Source: JAXMDC01 sp046349035
Lineage (GTDB): Bacteria; Pseudomonadota; Alphaproteobacteria; Rhizobiales; Kaistiaceae
Direction of reading: 5' to 3'
Assembly: GCA_046349035.1 (NCBI GenBank)
Contig: JAXMDC010000006.1
Span: forward strand, 1 to 64,000
DNA: 64,000 bases
Shown here in pieces: positions 39,772-48,790 of this stretch (positions within the stretch are counted from its first letter, which is position 1; every line of letters starts with the position of its first letter). The notes beneath the pieces are model-generated. The model was not told the DNA's origin. It worked only from the letters and a program-made list of their open reading frames with translations, and did no database searches. A program made the translations under genes and the position numbers.

Positions 39772-41145
39772 ATGGCTACTCCCAACCCCGCCCAGGCCTC
39801 GCTCGCTCTTCGCCGCTTCGGTCTTGGACCTCGTCCCGGCGACATCGCCGCGATCGCCGCCGACCCGCAAGGCGCTCTCCTCGAGGAAATCAAACGCCCG
39901 GCCGAGGCGATGCTCGAAGGCAAGGACCTCCTGTCTTCGCAGCAGGCCTACGCCAGGAATCGCGAGGCGGAGGAGATCCGCCGCGTCAACCGCGCCGCTG
40001 CCGCGGCTGCCAATAAGCCGGTGCCGGCCGACCCCGGCACCGAGGACGCGATCTTCAAGAGCGAAGTGAACGCGCGTCTGCAGCGCCTGATGACCTCGCC
40101 GAACGGCCTCCAGGAACGGCTGGTCATGTTCTGGTCGAACCATTTCTGCATCGCCATCTCCAAGGGCAACGAAGACCGGGTGATGGCGGGTCCGTTCGAG
40201 CGCGAGACCGTCCGGCCGCACCTCTTCGGCAAGTTCGCCGACATGTTGAAGGCGGTCGAGCAGCATCCGGCGATGCTGATCTATCTCGACAACAACCAGT
40301 CGATCGGACCGAATTCGCGCGTCGGTATCAGCAACAAGCGCGGGCTGAACGAGAATCTCGCCCGCGAGATTCTCGAACTGCACACGCTCGGCGTCGACGG
40401 CGGCTACACCCAGGCCGATGTGACCAGCCTCTCGCGCATCATCACCGGCTGGACCTTCGTCAGTCCCGACGACGACGCTCTCTATGGCGGGCGGTTCACC
40501 TTCTCGCCCATCCGTCACGAACCCGGCGCGCACACCCTCCTCGGCAAGACCTACGAGCAGGCCGGCCTGGCACAGGGCGAGGCGGCGCTCGCCGACCTTG
40601 CCAAGCACCCCTCGACCGCGCGCTTCATCGCCCGCAAGCTCGCCGCGCACTTCGTCTCCGACACGCCGCCCCCCGCCCTCGTCGACACACTGGCCAAGGT
40701 GTTCCTCGCCACCGAGGGCGATCTCGGCGCGGTCACGCGGGCCCTGATCCAGGCGCCCGAGGCCTGGTCGGTCGAACCCGCCAAGGTCCGCACGCCGCTT
40801 GAGTTCGTGGTCGCCGCCGCGCGCCTCACCGGCAAGCCGACCGATCCGCAGCAGGTGGTCGGGCCGCTGCCGGCGCTCGGTCAGCCCTTGTGGAATCCGT
40901 CCGGCCCGAACGGCTTCCCCGATAAGGCCGACTCCTGGGCGACGCCGGAAGGCATGAAGACCCGCCTCAACGTCGCGGCGCGCCTCGGCGAACAGGCCGC
41001 GGCCGGCGCAGAGCCGATGCAGCTCCTCGCCGAAGCCACCGGCGGGGCGGTGTCGGATGCCACCCGCCAGGCGGTGCAGCGCGCCGAGAGCAAGGCGCAA
41101 GCGATCGCCCTGCTGCTCATGTCGCCCGAATTCCAGAGGAGGTAA
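39772..41145 (+). CDS. DUF1800 domain-containing protein
   Basis: 457 aa. Family signatures are SLALRRFGLGPRPGDIAAI, LVMFWSNHFCIAISKG, VGISNKRGLNENLAREILELHTLGVDGGYTQADV and FIARKLAAHFVSD. It has no signal peptide and begins ATPNPAQASL. DUF1800 proteins usually occur next to DUF1501 proteins, as here (4-bp gap, RBS inside the end of this gene), but their biochemical role is unknown. GGGGAAGG lies upstream of the ATG. Confidence 0.93.
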   Translation: MATPNPAQASLALRRFGLGPRPGDIAAIAADPQGALLEEIKRPAEAMLEGKDLLSSQQAYARNREAEEIRRVNRAAAAAANKPVPADPGTEDAIFKSEVNARLQRLMTSPNGLQERLVMFWSNHFCIAISKGNEDRVMAGPFERETVRPHLFGKFADMLKAVEQHPAMLIYLDNNQSIGPNSRVGISNKRGLNENLAREILELHTLGVDGGYTQADVTSLSRIITGWTFVSPDDDALYGGRFTFSPIRHEPGAHTLLGKTYEQAGLAQGEAALADLAKHPSTARFIARKLAAHFVSDTPPPALVDTLAKVFLATEGDLGAVTRALIQAPEAWSVEPAKVRTPLEFVVAAARLTGKPTDPQQVVGPLPALGQPLWNPSGPNGFPDKADSWATPEGMKTRLNVAARLGEQAAAGAEPMQLLAEATGGAVSDATRQAVQRAESKAQAIALLLMSPEFQRR

Positions 41146-41149
41146 GCGC

Positions 41150-42388
41150 ATGCAAAACTTCTATTGCGAGCCGATGAGCCCCTCGCGGCGCGCGGTCATG
41201 GGTGCGGCGGGCGCGCTGTTTGCCTCCGCCTTCATCCCCAAATGGGCGGTTGCCGCGGCGAGCGGCCGCGATGCCCGGCTTGTCGTCATCGTCCTCCGCG
41301 GTGCGTTGGATGGCCTCGGCGCCGTCGCTCCGCTCGGCGATCCCGACTATGCCGGCCTGCATGGCGATCTCTCGCTGAGCCTCAGCGGTGCCAAGCCGGC
41401 GCTGCCGCTCGACAGCTTCTTTGCCGTCCACCCGGAGATGCCGAACTTCGCCCGCCTCTTCAAAGCCGGGCAGGCGAGCGTCGTCCACGCCACCGCCACC
41501 AATTACCGCAACCGCTCGCATTTCGACGGGCAGGACGTGCTGGAGTCGGGTCAGCCCTCGCCGGGGAAGACGCAGTCCGGCTGGCTGAACCGCCTGATCG
41601 GCGCGATCCCCAAGGGCGATCGGGTTGCTCCGGTCGGCGCTCTCGGCGTCGGCGCGATCCCGCCGCTGGTGGTTCGCGGCCCGGCGCCGGTGCTCGGCTG
41701 GGCGCCGCCGACCATTCAGCCGGCGACCGAAGACCTCGCCTCGCGCGTGCTGGCGATGTACGGCACGCAGGATAAGGGTCTCGCCGGAGCGCTCAGCGCC
41801 GGCGTCACCACCGACACCATGGCCCGCGCCCAAGGCATGGGCGCGCCGCAGGCTGCCCGCGGCGCCGCCGATCCCGTCGGCATGCGCCAGGCCGCCGAGG
41901 GCGCGGCCCGTCTCATCGCCACCCCCGAGGGCCCGCGCATTGCCGCGCTCGCCTTCGAGGGCTGGGACACCCATGCCAATGAGGGCGGCGCCACCGGCCA
42001 ATTGGCCAACCGCTTGGGCGGTCTCGACCAGTCGATCGCCGCCTTCGAGAAGATTCTCGGGGCCGCCTGGAAGGACACCGCGGTCATGGTCGTCACCGAG
42101 TTCGGGCGGACCGCCAAGGTCAACGGCACGCTCGGCACCGACCACGGCGAAGGCACAGTCGCCTTCCTCGCCGGCGGCGCGATCAAGGGCGGCAAGGTGA
42201 TCGCCGACTGGCCCGGCCTCTCGGAAAAGGCGCTCTACGAGGGCCGCGACCTGAAGCCGACCACCGACCTTCGCGCCGTCACCAAGGGGATCGTCAGCGA
42301 TCTCTTCGGCGTCTCGGCGTCGGCGCTCGGCAACGACGTCTTCCCCGACACCGCCGACCTCACACCGACCAAGGACCTGATCGCCTGA
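41150..42388 (+). CDS. DUF1501 domain-containing protein (Tat-exported)
   Basis: 412 aa. The N-terminus has a twin-arginine signal: SPSRRAVMGAAGALFASAFI. The alkaline-phosphatase-like superfamily fold shows LVVIVLRGALDGLGAVAPLG, SHFDGQDVLESG, FEGWDTHAN and VVTEFGRTAKVNGTLGTDHG. The last block, with His and Asp residues that could bind metal, resembles sulfatase-like hydrolases. It is the partner of the DUF1800 gene. ATG at 41150 follows AGGAGG. A strong terminator follows at 42417. Confidence 0.93.
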   Translation: MQNFYCEPMSPSRRAVMGAAGALFASAFIPKWAVAAASGRDARLVVIVLRGALDGLGAVAPLGDPDYAGLHGDLSLSLSGAKPALPLDSFFAVHPEMPNFARLFKAGQASVVHATATNYRNRSHFDGQDVLESGQPSPGKTQSGWLNRLIGAIPKGDRVAPVGALGVGAIPPLVVRGPAPVLGWAPPTIQPATEDLASRVLAMYGTQDKGLAGALSAGVTTDTMARAQGMGAPQAARGAADPVGMRQAAEGAARLIATPEGPRIAALAFEGWDTHANEGGATGQLANRLGGLDQSIAAFEKILGAAWKDTAVMVVTEFGRTAKVNGTLGTDHGEGTVAFLAGGAIKGGKVIADWPGLSEKALYEGRDLKPTTDLRAVTKGIVSDLFGVSASALGNDVFPDTADLTPTKDLIA

Positions 42389-42416
42389 GATCATGCCTGA
42401 GGGCGGCAACGAACAG

Positions 42417-42443
42417 ACGGCGCGCATGGCGCGCCGTTTTGTT
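42417..42443 (+). terminator. Rho-independent terminator after DUF1800-DUF1501 operon
   Basis: ACGGCGCGC-ATG-GCGCGCCGT is a perfect 9-bp stem with a 3-nt loop followed by TTTTGTTG. It sits 29 bp beyond the stop at 42388 and just before the convergent lipoprotein gene. Confidence 0.85.
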
Positions 42444-42448
42444 GCGCT

Positions 42449-42889
42449 CTAGCGTTTGATCTTGCGGTTGCCGACGAAGGCGAGCGTCTCGTCGGCGGAG
42501 AGAGCGCCGATCGGCGCCTGCTGGCCGTTGCCGACGGTCAGCACGCGGATCAGCACGTCCTGCGCCGGGCGCGCGGCGTCTCCCGGCTTGGCGCCGGCGG
42601 GTGCCGCCCGCGCCGCGCTGTCGGTCGAGGCGAGCACGATGAAGTGTGTCGCGCCGGCGTCCTTGGTGGTCTGCGCGGCTTTCATCAGCACGTCGTCCTG
42701 AACCGCCGACTGGCTGGTGCCGCTGATCGCCGAACCCGGGATGCGGAAGGTATCGGCGCTGACCTGCGTGACCGCCGTCGGGTCGCCGAGCGCGCCGCCG
42801 CCAAAGCCGCCGAAGCCGGCGCCGCCAAGGGACGAGTTACAGGCCGCCAGGCTCGCCGCCAGCAGGGGGATCAGCCAAAAATTCCGCAC
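42449..42889 (-). CDS. Small lipoprotein
   Basis: 146 aa. A lipobox LAAC with Cys17 follows a hydrophobic leader (FWLIPLLAASLAAC). A Gly-rich stretch (SLGGAGFGGFGGGALGD) and a compact domain follow: KAAQTTKDAGATHFIVLAST and LIRVLTVG. The core is like the CC0125/CC1285 lipoprotein family (proteins with AAxTTxxxGxxxFxV), but the call is tentative. It is convergent with the DUF1501 gene across the terminator. Confidence 0.78.
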   Translation of the reverse strand: MRNFWLIPLLAASLAACNSSLGGAGFGGFGGGALGDPTAVTQVSADTFRIPGSAISGTSQSAVQDDVLMKAAQTTKDAGATHFIVLASTDSAARAAPAGAKPGDAARPAQDVLIRVLTVGNGQQAPIGALSADETLAFVGNRKIKR

Positions 42890-43001
42890 GTTTTGCGCCT
42901 CCGGTCACTGCCCCCGCCTCCAGCCGCTTCGCAGCGGCCGGTAGCCGACCCTACCACCGGCGACCGGCGCGGGCGAGACGAGTTGAAGTAGTTCCCTTGG
43001 A

Positions 43002-45800
43002 TTAAGCCGAGGCGCGCTGCGGCGGGCTCGTTTCCGCGTGGGCGCGGCGGCGGAACTGCTCGCCGGGCTGCGCCTTGCCGTAGAGGAAGCCCTGGCCCTC
43101 GTCGACGCCGAGGCCGAGCAGCGCCTCGGCCTGGGCACTGGCCTCGATGCCCTCGGCATTGAGGCGGATGCCAAGATCGCCGGCGAGGCGAGCCACCGCT
43201 CGAACGATGGCGCACGAGTCGGGGTCGCGCGGCAGGTTGGCGACGAAGGAGCGGTCGATCTTGATCTTGGCGACCGGGAATTTCTGGATGTAGCTGAGCG
43301 AGGAGTAGCCGGTGCCGAAGTCGTCGAGCGCCAGCGTGACGCCGAGGGCGCGAAGCTGGCGAATGCTCTCGGTCAGCGCCCGGCTCGGCTTCATCAGCAC
43401 CGACTCGGTGATTTCCAGTTCCAGCCGGCTCGCTTCCAGGCCCGAGCGCTGGAGTGCGCCGGCAACGACGTCGAACGAGTTGCTGCGGGTGAATTGCGCC
43501 GAGGAGAAGTTGACCGACAGCTTGATCCCCTCCGGCCAGCTCGTCGCCTCCGTGCATGCGGTCTCCAGCACCCAGCTGCCGAGCGGCACGATCAGCCCGA
43601 TCGCCTCGGCCACCGGAATGAACTCGGCCGGCGGAACGAAGCCGCGCTTGGGGTGGCGCCAGCGCAGCAGCGCTTCGGCGCCGACCACCCGGCCGCTGCG
43701 CAAATCGACCTGCGGCTGGTACCAGACCTCGAACCGTCCGGCCTCCATCGCCTCGCGCAGGTCGAGTTCCATGCGCTGGCGGCTCGCCGCGGCCGAGAGC
43801 ATCTCCGGCTCGAACACGCGGAACACGTTTCCGCCTTCCGACTTGGCGCGATAGAGGGCGACGTCGCCGCGCATCAGCAGTTCGCTGCTCTCTTCGCCCT
43901 CCTCCGCCGAGGCGACGCCGGCGCTGGCCCCGACGTGAATCTGCCGGCCGCCGATCTCGAAGGGATGGGCGATTTCCGCAGTCAGGCTGGCGGCATATTC
44001 CGCCGCCACCTGCTCGGCCTCTGCGCCGGTGACGATGGCGGTGAACTCGTCGCCGCCGAGCCGGGCCGCGAGGCCGCCAGGCGGCAGTAGCAGCGAGGCG
44101 CGCTCGGCCACCGCGGCGAGGAGCAGGTCGCCGACCGCATGGCCATAGGTGTCGTTGATGGTCTTGAAGCCGTCGAGGTCGAAGCAGACGACCGCCGGCG
44201 GCGGTCCGCCTGCCGCTGCGTCGGCCATGGCCCGGTCGAGCCGTTCCATCAGCTGGTTGCGGTTGGGAAGGTGAGTGACCGCGTCGTAACGCGCCATGTA
44301 GGCGATCCGCGCCGCATCGGCCCGCTGCTGGGTGACGTCGTTGAAGGTGAGGCAGGCCACTCGCCGGCCGGCCGAGCCGTTTGGCCGCTCCTCCGCTTCG
44401 CGCGCCATCTCCGAGAAGGTGACGACATATTCGAGCGTGCGCTGGGCTTCGCCGGCGGCTGGGAAGGTCGACTCGCCGGCCATCCGCTGCGGCTCCCCGG
44501 CCGGCCCCGGCCGCGCAAATCCGGCGGCGAGAACTGCGGCGAGGTCGACCGGCAGAACGTCGGCAACCCGCCGCCCCGGCAGGTCGGCACAGCCGAGGAT
44601 CGTGCCGGCGGCACGGCTCGCCGCCTGGATCGCCCCGTCGCCATCGACCACCAGGATGCCGGCGAAATTGTCGTCGACGATCCGCGCCAGGATCGACTCG
44701 GCGTCGGCCGCGCGGCGGCGCCAGAGGTTCTGTAGCAGGCGACGGAGGTTCAGTTCGGAAGCGACCGTGACGAGGGTCAGCAGGACCACCGCCAGAAGCA
44801 GGGGCGCAGTGTTGATGGCAAGCGCCAGTGCCGCCTGCACCTGCACCGCCGCGGCCTCGAGCACGATGGCGCCGGCCGCGAATGCGGCGATCAGCAGCTG
44901 CCAACGAATGCGCCCGATCGCAAAAGCCCCGGCGCCGATCACCAGCAATCCGCCGGCCGTCAGGAGCGGCGAACTCGGCAGGATGGCGCGGCTCTGCTTC
45001 AGCGTCTCGGCCGCCAGCGCCTGCAGCAGGCTGCCGGAAACCTGACCGCCGATCGGCGACTGGAAACGGTCGCGAAGTTCGATCGCCTGCGCGCCGACGA
45101 TCACCTTCTTGCCGCGGAGGCGCGCGACATCGACCGTGCCCTCGAGCACGTCGATCACCGGGATGCGGTCGAACGCCTTGGCATCGATGCTGAAGTCGAC
45201 GGTGAAGGAGTAGCCGGCGACGCCGTGGCCGCCGCCGAGGAGCGCCGCCAGCGAGGGAATGGGCTCGCCGTCGACGACGACGCCGTAGTTGTTGCGGCGC
45301 ACGCCGCCGTCGGGATCCGGCTTGACGGTCACCGACGCCAGCCACGCATGCTCGGCAAAGCGCGCCAACGGCCGGTTCTGAAAGACTCCGGCGGCACGGT
45401 CGCCGGTAAGGTCCTGCAGGAAGGTGGCAAGGATCACCGTCCCCTCGGCACGGGTCAGCGCGGCCTCGAGAGCGGCATCGTCTTCCGGATTGGAGGCGGC
45501 CGAGAAATCGATGTCGAAGGCGATCTCGGCTGCTTCGGCGGCGCGCAGGCGGTCGATCAGCTGGGCGTGAAGGCGCCGCGGCCAGGGCCAGGTGCCGAGC
45601 GCCGCCAGCGACTTGGCATCGATGTCGACGAGAACGATCTCGCCGCTCGGCGGCCGCGGTTTTGCCGCCATGCGCGAGGCGGTCAGGCGGTCCTGCGCGC
45701 TGCCGAGAAGGTCGGCCCAGTCGGCGGCGAGGGGAACCAGCGCCACGAACGCGGCTGCGACAAGGCGCCAGAATCCGCCTGCCGAGCGCTGGGCGTTCAT
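43002..45800 (-). CDS. CHASE2-GGDEF-EAL cyclic-di-GMP protein
   Basis: 932-aa inner-membrane protein. The N-terminal helix and periplasmic CHASE2 domain (residues about 50-330, including DIDAKSLAALGTWPWPRR, GSLLQALAAETLKQ) are followed by three helices and a PAS-like region (ILVVDGDGAIQAASRAAGTI). A GGDEF domain has the motif intact (RLGGDEF near residue 580), and an EAL domain has EALLRW near 707. No RxxD inhibitory site is seen five residues before GGDEF. The EAL Glu and DDFGTGYSS loop are present, so phosphodiesterase activity is likely. It is followed upstream by FecR-domain genes on the same strand. Confidence 0.92.
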   Translation of the reverse strand: MNAQRSAGGFWRLVAAAFVALVPLAADWADLLGSAQDRLTASRMAAKPRPPSGEIVLVDIDAKSLAALGTWPWPRRLHAQLIDRLRAAEAAEIAFDIDFSAASNPEDDAALEAALTRAEGTVILATFLQDLTGDRAAGVFQNRPLARFAEHAWLASVTVKPDPDGGVRRNNYGVVVDGEPIPSLAALLGGGHGVAGYSFTVDFSIDAKAFDRIPVIDVLEGTVDVARLRGKKVIVGAQAIELRDRFQSPIGGQVSGSLLQALAAETLKQSRAILPSSPLLTAGGLLVIGAGAFAIGRIRWQLLIAAFAAGAIVLEAAAVQVQAALALAINTAPLLLAVVLLTLVTVASELNLRRLLQNLWRRRAADAESILARIVDDNFAGILVVDGDGAIQAASRAAGTILGCADLPGRRVADVLPVDLAAVLAAGFARPGPAGEPQRMAGESTFPAAGEAQRTLEYVVTFSEMAREAEERPNGSAGRRVACLTFNDVTQQRADAARIAYMARYDAVTHLPNRNQLMERLDRAMADAAAGGPPPAVVCFDLDGFKTINDTYGHAVGDLLLAAVAERASLLLPPGGLAARLGGDEFTAIVTGAEAEQVAAEYAASLTAEIAHPFEIGGRQIHVGASAGVASAEEGEESSELLMRGDVALYRAKSEGGNVFRVFEPEMLSAAASRQRMELDLREAMEAGRFEVWYQPQVDLRSGRVVGAEALLRWRHPKRGFVPPAEFIPVAEAIGLIVPLGSWVLETACTEATSWPEGIKLSVNFSSAQFTRSNSFDVVAGALQRSGLEASRLELEITESVLMKPSRALTESIRQLRALGVTLALDDFGTGYSSLSYIQKFPVAKIKIDRSFVANLPRDPDSCAIVRAVARLAGDLGIRLNAEGIEASAQAEALLGLGVDEGQGFLYGKAQPGEQFRRRAHAETSPPQRASA

Positions 45801-45816
45801 CGCGGCACCCCCTCGC

Positions 45817-46959
45817 TTAGCCGAACCGGGCGCGAAGGAAGGCGATGGCGAGCGCCAGCAAGGCCGCCGCCGCGATGATCATGGCGATCATGTGCGGCGA
45901 GACGTTGATCTCGTCGGTGGCGGTGCGATCGGTCAGATAGGACGGCACCGCGCCGGCGGCACGCGAGCTGGCGCGGGCGAGCTGGTTGAAGCCGTTGGCC
46001 AAGGCCGCTCCCGGGCCGGTGCCCTCGGTGTTGGCCGAGCGCTCGTCGCCCTCGGCGTCGCCTGCCGTCGCCGCTCCGGCGTCGCGGCCCGGCCCGATCG
46101 CCAGGGTCCGACCCGAGGTCGGGGCGGGGGTGTTGTTGGTGTCGCCGAGAATCCGCTCGAACGCCTGCGACGTTTGTGTCCGCGCCGGGCCCGGGGAGGG
46201 AGCGTTGGGCGCCTGCGCCAGATACGCCGGTGCGTTGGTCGGCCCGCCGAGCACTGTCGTGGTGCGGGAGGTGTCGGTGACCGGGGAGCGGGGCGCGCCG
46301 GGGCGCACGCCCGTGCCCTGCGGCAATTGCATGGCGGCGATGTCGGAAATAGCAAGCGCTGCGACGACGGCGCTGCGCGGCGATCCCGGGCGCCGTTCCG
46401 GCAGCGCGCCCGTGCCGCCGACCGTCAGCCGCGAGAATGTGCCCTCGACATTGGCGTTTTGTCCGGCGGTGATGTCGACCACCTCGCCGGTGAAAAGATC
46501 GGTGACCTCCACCTCGCCGCGCTCGACCGCGACGGTGGCATCGAGTTCCGCGACCTTGACCGTGAACTGCGTGCCCTTCACAACCGCGGCAAGGTGCGGC
46601 GTCTCGACCGCGAAATGCGGGACGCTCTGCCGGTCGACCTCGAAGGTGACTTCGCCGGCGCGCTGCATGACCGTGGTGCGCCCGTCCTGCGGGGCGGGCA
46701 GTGCGACGGCGCTGTTCGGTCCGAGCACCATCGATTCGGCGCCGCGGGCGAGCACTGCGCGCCCATTAGCGCCGGTGACCACCGTCGCCCCATCCGGCAC
46801 CACCGAGGCGCGGGTGAGGGCAACCGAGAGCGCGCCTTGCGTGGCGAACCAGACTTGGCCGCTGGCCTGCGTGACTTGCCATGACTGTCCCGCCGCCGGA
46901 ACTGCCAGCAGGCAGAGCCCGGCAAGAACAAGCAGCGCTGTGCGCAGCTTCAGGAACAT
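45817..46959 (-). CDS. FecR-domain protein with C-terminal membrane anchor
   Basis: 380 aa. A signal peptide (LVLAGLCLLAVPAAG) precedes a FecR domain (residues about 27-190: GQVWFATQGALSVALTRA, FAVETPHLAAVVKGTQFTV, VTAGQ-like DITAGQNANV). A long low-complexity linker and one C-terminal transmembrane helix (MIAMIIAAAALLALAIAFLR) follow. It is placed 16 bp upstream of the CHASE2-GGDEF-EAL gene, which implies an operon. FecR-like domains may sense periplasmic or surface signals for the neighbouring CHASE2 protein; this is inference. Confidence 0.85.
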   Translation of the reverse strand: MFLKLRTALLVLAGLCLLAVPAAGQSWQVTQASGQVWFATQGALSVALTRASVVPDGATVVTGANGRAVLARGAESMVLGPNSAVALPAPQDGRTTVMQRAGEVTFEVDRQSVPHFAVETPHLAAVVKGTQFTVKVAELDATVAVERGEVEVTDLFTGEVVDITAGQNANVEGTFSRLTVGGTGALPERRPGSPRSAVVAALAISDIAAMQLPQGTGVRPGAPRSPVTDTSRTTTVLGGPTNAPAYLAQAPNAPSPGPARTQTSQAFERILGDTNNTPAPTSGRTLAIGPGRDAGAATAGDAEGDERSANTEGTGPGAALANGFNQLARASSRAAGAVPSYLTDRTATDEINVSPHMIAMIIAAAALLALAIAFLRARFG

Positions 46960-47240
46960 GGCCCGCGAACTCCTTCCCGACGGCTTTGTCGGGGCCGTAC
47001 CGGATTACCGACGATCTTTCTCTGTTTCGCTAAACTGTTGAAAGAAATCGTGCCCATTCCGTTTCCGGTTGGCTAACCATCCGCCCCGACCCCGCTGAAT
47101 GCGGGAGAATCGCTTAGCGTCTGCGCCCTCGGGCGACTCCCCAGGGCGCAGAACGAAGCGAGGCGGAAGCGATTTCTTAACGCTGGATTCCGATATCGGC
47201 CGGCGTCTCGACCCCGGAACGCGCCGGCGTGCTCTGCGGC

Positions 47241-48170
47241 CTAGTCGCCGCGGCCGCGCCCGCCGCCATGGTCGTCGTCACCGCCGCCATGGCCCTGGCC
47301 ATGGTCGTCGTTGCCGCCGCCCTGGTTCCCGGCATTGCCGTTGCCGTTGTCCTGCCCGCCGTTACCCTGGCCGGCGTTTTGGCCGGCATTGCCGGGGCCG
47401 CCACCGAGGCCGAAGCCGCCGAGGCCGAAGCCGCCAGTTCCCGAACCCGCCTTCCCGCCACTCGCCGCGAAGGTCACGACGGCCCCGCCTGGTGCGGTGG
47501 GGACGGCGCCGAGGGCGATCGCAGTTCCGGTGGTGCCGAGCGGCTTAGCCGCCTCCAGCGTACCGGTGTAGGGCTCGACGACCGGGGCGCGCGGCGCCAG
47601 CGGCACGATCGGCGCCCGCTCGCCGCCGCCGGCCACCGATAGTCCGTCCTTGGTGACCGTCGCCCGCTGTCCGGGGACGACGTCGACGCTCTTGCCGGCG
47701 GCGAAGGCGTCCACCTGAACGCGGCCGCGGTCGACGCTGACCGTGGCAACGCCCTGGCTGGCGCGAACCGTGAAATGAGTGCCCTTGACGATGGCTGCGA
47801 GGTACGGCGTCTCGACGGCGAAGTGCTGTACGTTGCCCTTCTCAACCTCGAACTCGACCTCGCCGGTCCGCTCGAGGATCGTCGTGAACTGGCCGTTGGT
47901 GCCGGCGGGAATGCCGATAATGCTGTTGGGCGAGACCACCATCGTCTCGCGCCCGCGCGTCAGCATGACGCGGCCGCTGGCGGAGGTCAGGATCACCGAT
48001 CCCGGCGCAACGCGCCCGCCCGCCGTCGACACGGCGATGTAGGTCGCGCCGACGCTCTGCACGAACACCTCGCCGCTTGCCTTGGAGATAACCCAGTCGT
48101 CGCCGGCGGCGAGTGCGGGAGCGGCAGCCGCCACCAGGAAGGCGGCAATCAAACCGAGGAGGCGAGTCAT
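47241..48170 (-). CDS. FecR-domain protein with Gly/Asn/His-rich tail
   Basis: 309 aa. Signal peptide (LLGLIAAFLVAAAAPALA), then a FecR domain closely like that at 45817 (KASGEVFVQSVGATYIAVSTAG, FAVETPYLAAIVKGTHFTV, DVVPGQRATV). A C-terminal tail of about 75 residues is dominated by Gly, Asn, Asp and His (GGGNDDHGQGHGGGDDDHGGG). The tail could bind metal or be a flexible surface segment. A gap of 281 bp, without a gene, separates it from the FecR-anchor gene. It looks like a duplicate of the first FecR gene. Confidence 0.83.
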   Translation of the reverse strand: MTRLLGLIAAFLVAAAAPALAAGDDWVISKASGEVFVQSVGATYIAVSTAGGRVAPGSVILTSASGRVMLTRGRETMVVSPNSIIGIPAGTNGQFTTILERTGEVEFEVEKGNVQHFAVETPYLAAIVKGTHFTVRASQGVATVSVDRGRVQVDAFAAGKSVDVVPGQRATVTKDGLSVAGGGERAPIVPLAPRAPVVEPYTGTLEAAKPLGTTGTAIALGAVPTAPGGAVVTFAASGGKAGSGTGGFGLGGFGLGGGPGNAGQNAGQGNGGQDNGNGNAGNQGGGNDDHGQGHGGGDDDHGGGRGRGD

Positions 48171-48350
48171 CGGAGGTCTCCGAAATCAATTCAGGCGAAA
48201 CATTCAATCCGGCATTGGCATCGCCGGTATTTGAAGAATAGTCGCAAGAAAGTTTAGGAGTCCGCTAAGTAACGTCGCCAAGGCAGTGACAACAAAATCG
48301 ATAAAAATCTAACGATCCGGCGCCGGGGATCCGGCATCCGGCGGAGGAAC

Positions 48351-48376
48351 GAAAAAAGGGCGGGTTGGTCCCGCCC
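48351..48376 (-). terminator. Rho-independent terminator after two tiny membrane proteins
   Basis: On the minus strand GGGCGGG-ACCAA-CCCGCCC is followed by TTTTTTCG, 33 bp after the stop at 48409. This is a textbook terminator shape. Confidence 0.85.
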
Positions 48377-48408
48377 TCGCCATGCCCGTTGAAGCCCGGC
48401 TGCTCGGC

Positions 48409-48597
48409 TCAGCCGCCGAAGGACAGCACCACCGATCCCAGTCCGAGTGCGAACACGCAGGTCACGACCAGTGCGTAGCCGGTCGCTACCCTGGAATCGG
48501 CGAGAAACGGCACGTGCTTGCCGTCCTTGGGGCGGGCCAGGAACATCATGACGGCGGCGATCGCCAGCAGGACGACGCCGATGACCAGGTAGCTCAT
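48409..48597 (-). CDS. Tiny two-helix membrane protein
   Basis: 62 aa, MSYLVIGVVLLAIAAVMMFL then a polar loop (ARPKDGKHVPFL) and a second helix (YALVVTCVFALGLGSVVLSF). ATG at 48597 follows GAGG and partly overlaps the upstream stop region. It is not recognised. It is the last gene before the terminator at 48351 and is probably co-transcribed with the gene at 48599 and the amidase. Confidence 0.72.
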   Translation of the reverse strand: MSYLVIGVVLLAIAAVMMFLARPKDGKHVPFLADSRVATGYALVVTCVFALGLGSVVLSFGG

Positions 48598-48598
48598 C

Positions 48599-48790
48599 TT
48601 ACGAATCCTCGTTCCGGATGCGGCCGCCGGGACGCAGGCTGAGCCACAGGTCGTAGGCCGCCATTGTGACGCCGATCACAAACATGATGCCGAGATCGAG
48701 CCGCTTCAGCTTGATCGCGACGATCGCCAAATACGCGGCGAGGACGATCACCCCTAGTGCCGCGAATATCCGGTCCCAAATCCACTTCAC
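48599..48790 (-). CDS. Tiny two-helix membrane protein
   Basis: 63 aa, MKWIWDRIFAALGVIVLAAY then LDLGIMFVIGVTMAAYDLWL as the second helix, ending basic (GGRIRNEDS). It overlaps the amidase stop by 4 bp, so it is co-translated with it. The pair of small membrane proteins (48409 and 48599) is not recognised. Confidence 0.72.
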   Translation of the reverse strand: MKWIWDRIFAALGVIVLAAYLAIVAIKLKRLDLGIMFVIGVTMAAYDLWLSLRPGGRIRNEDS

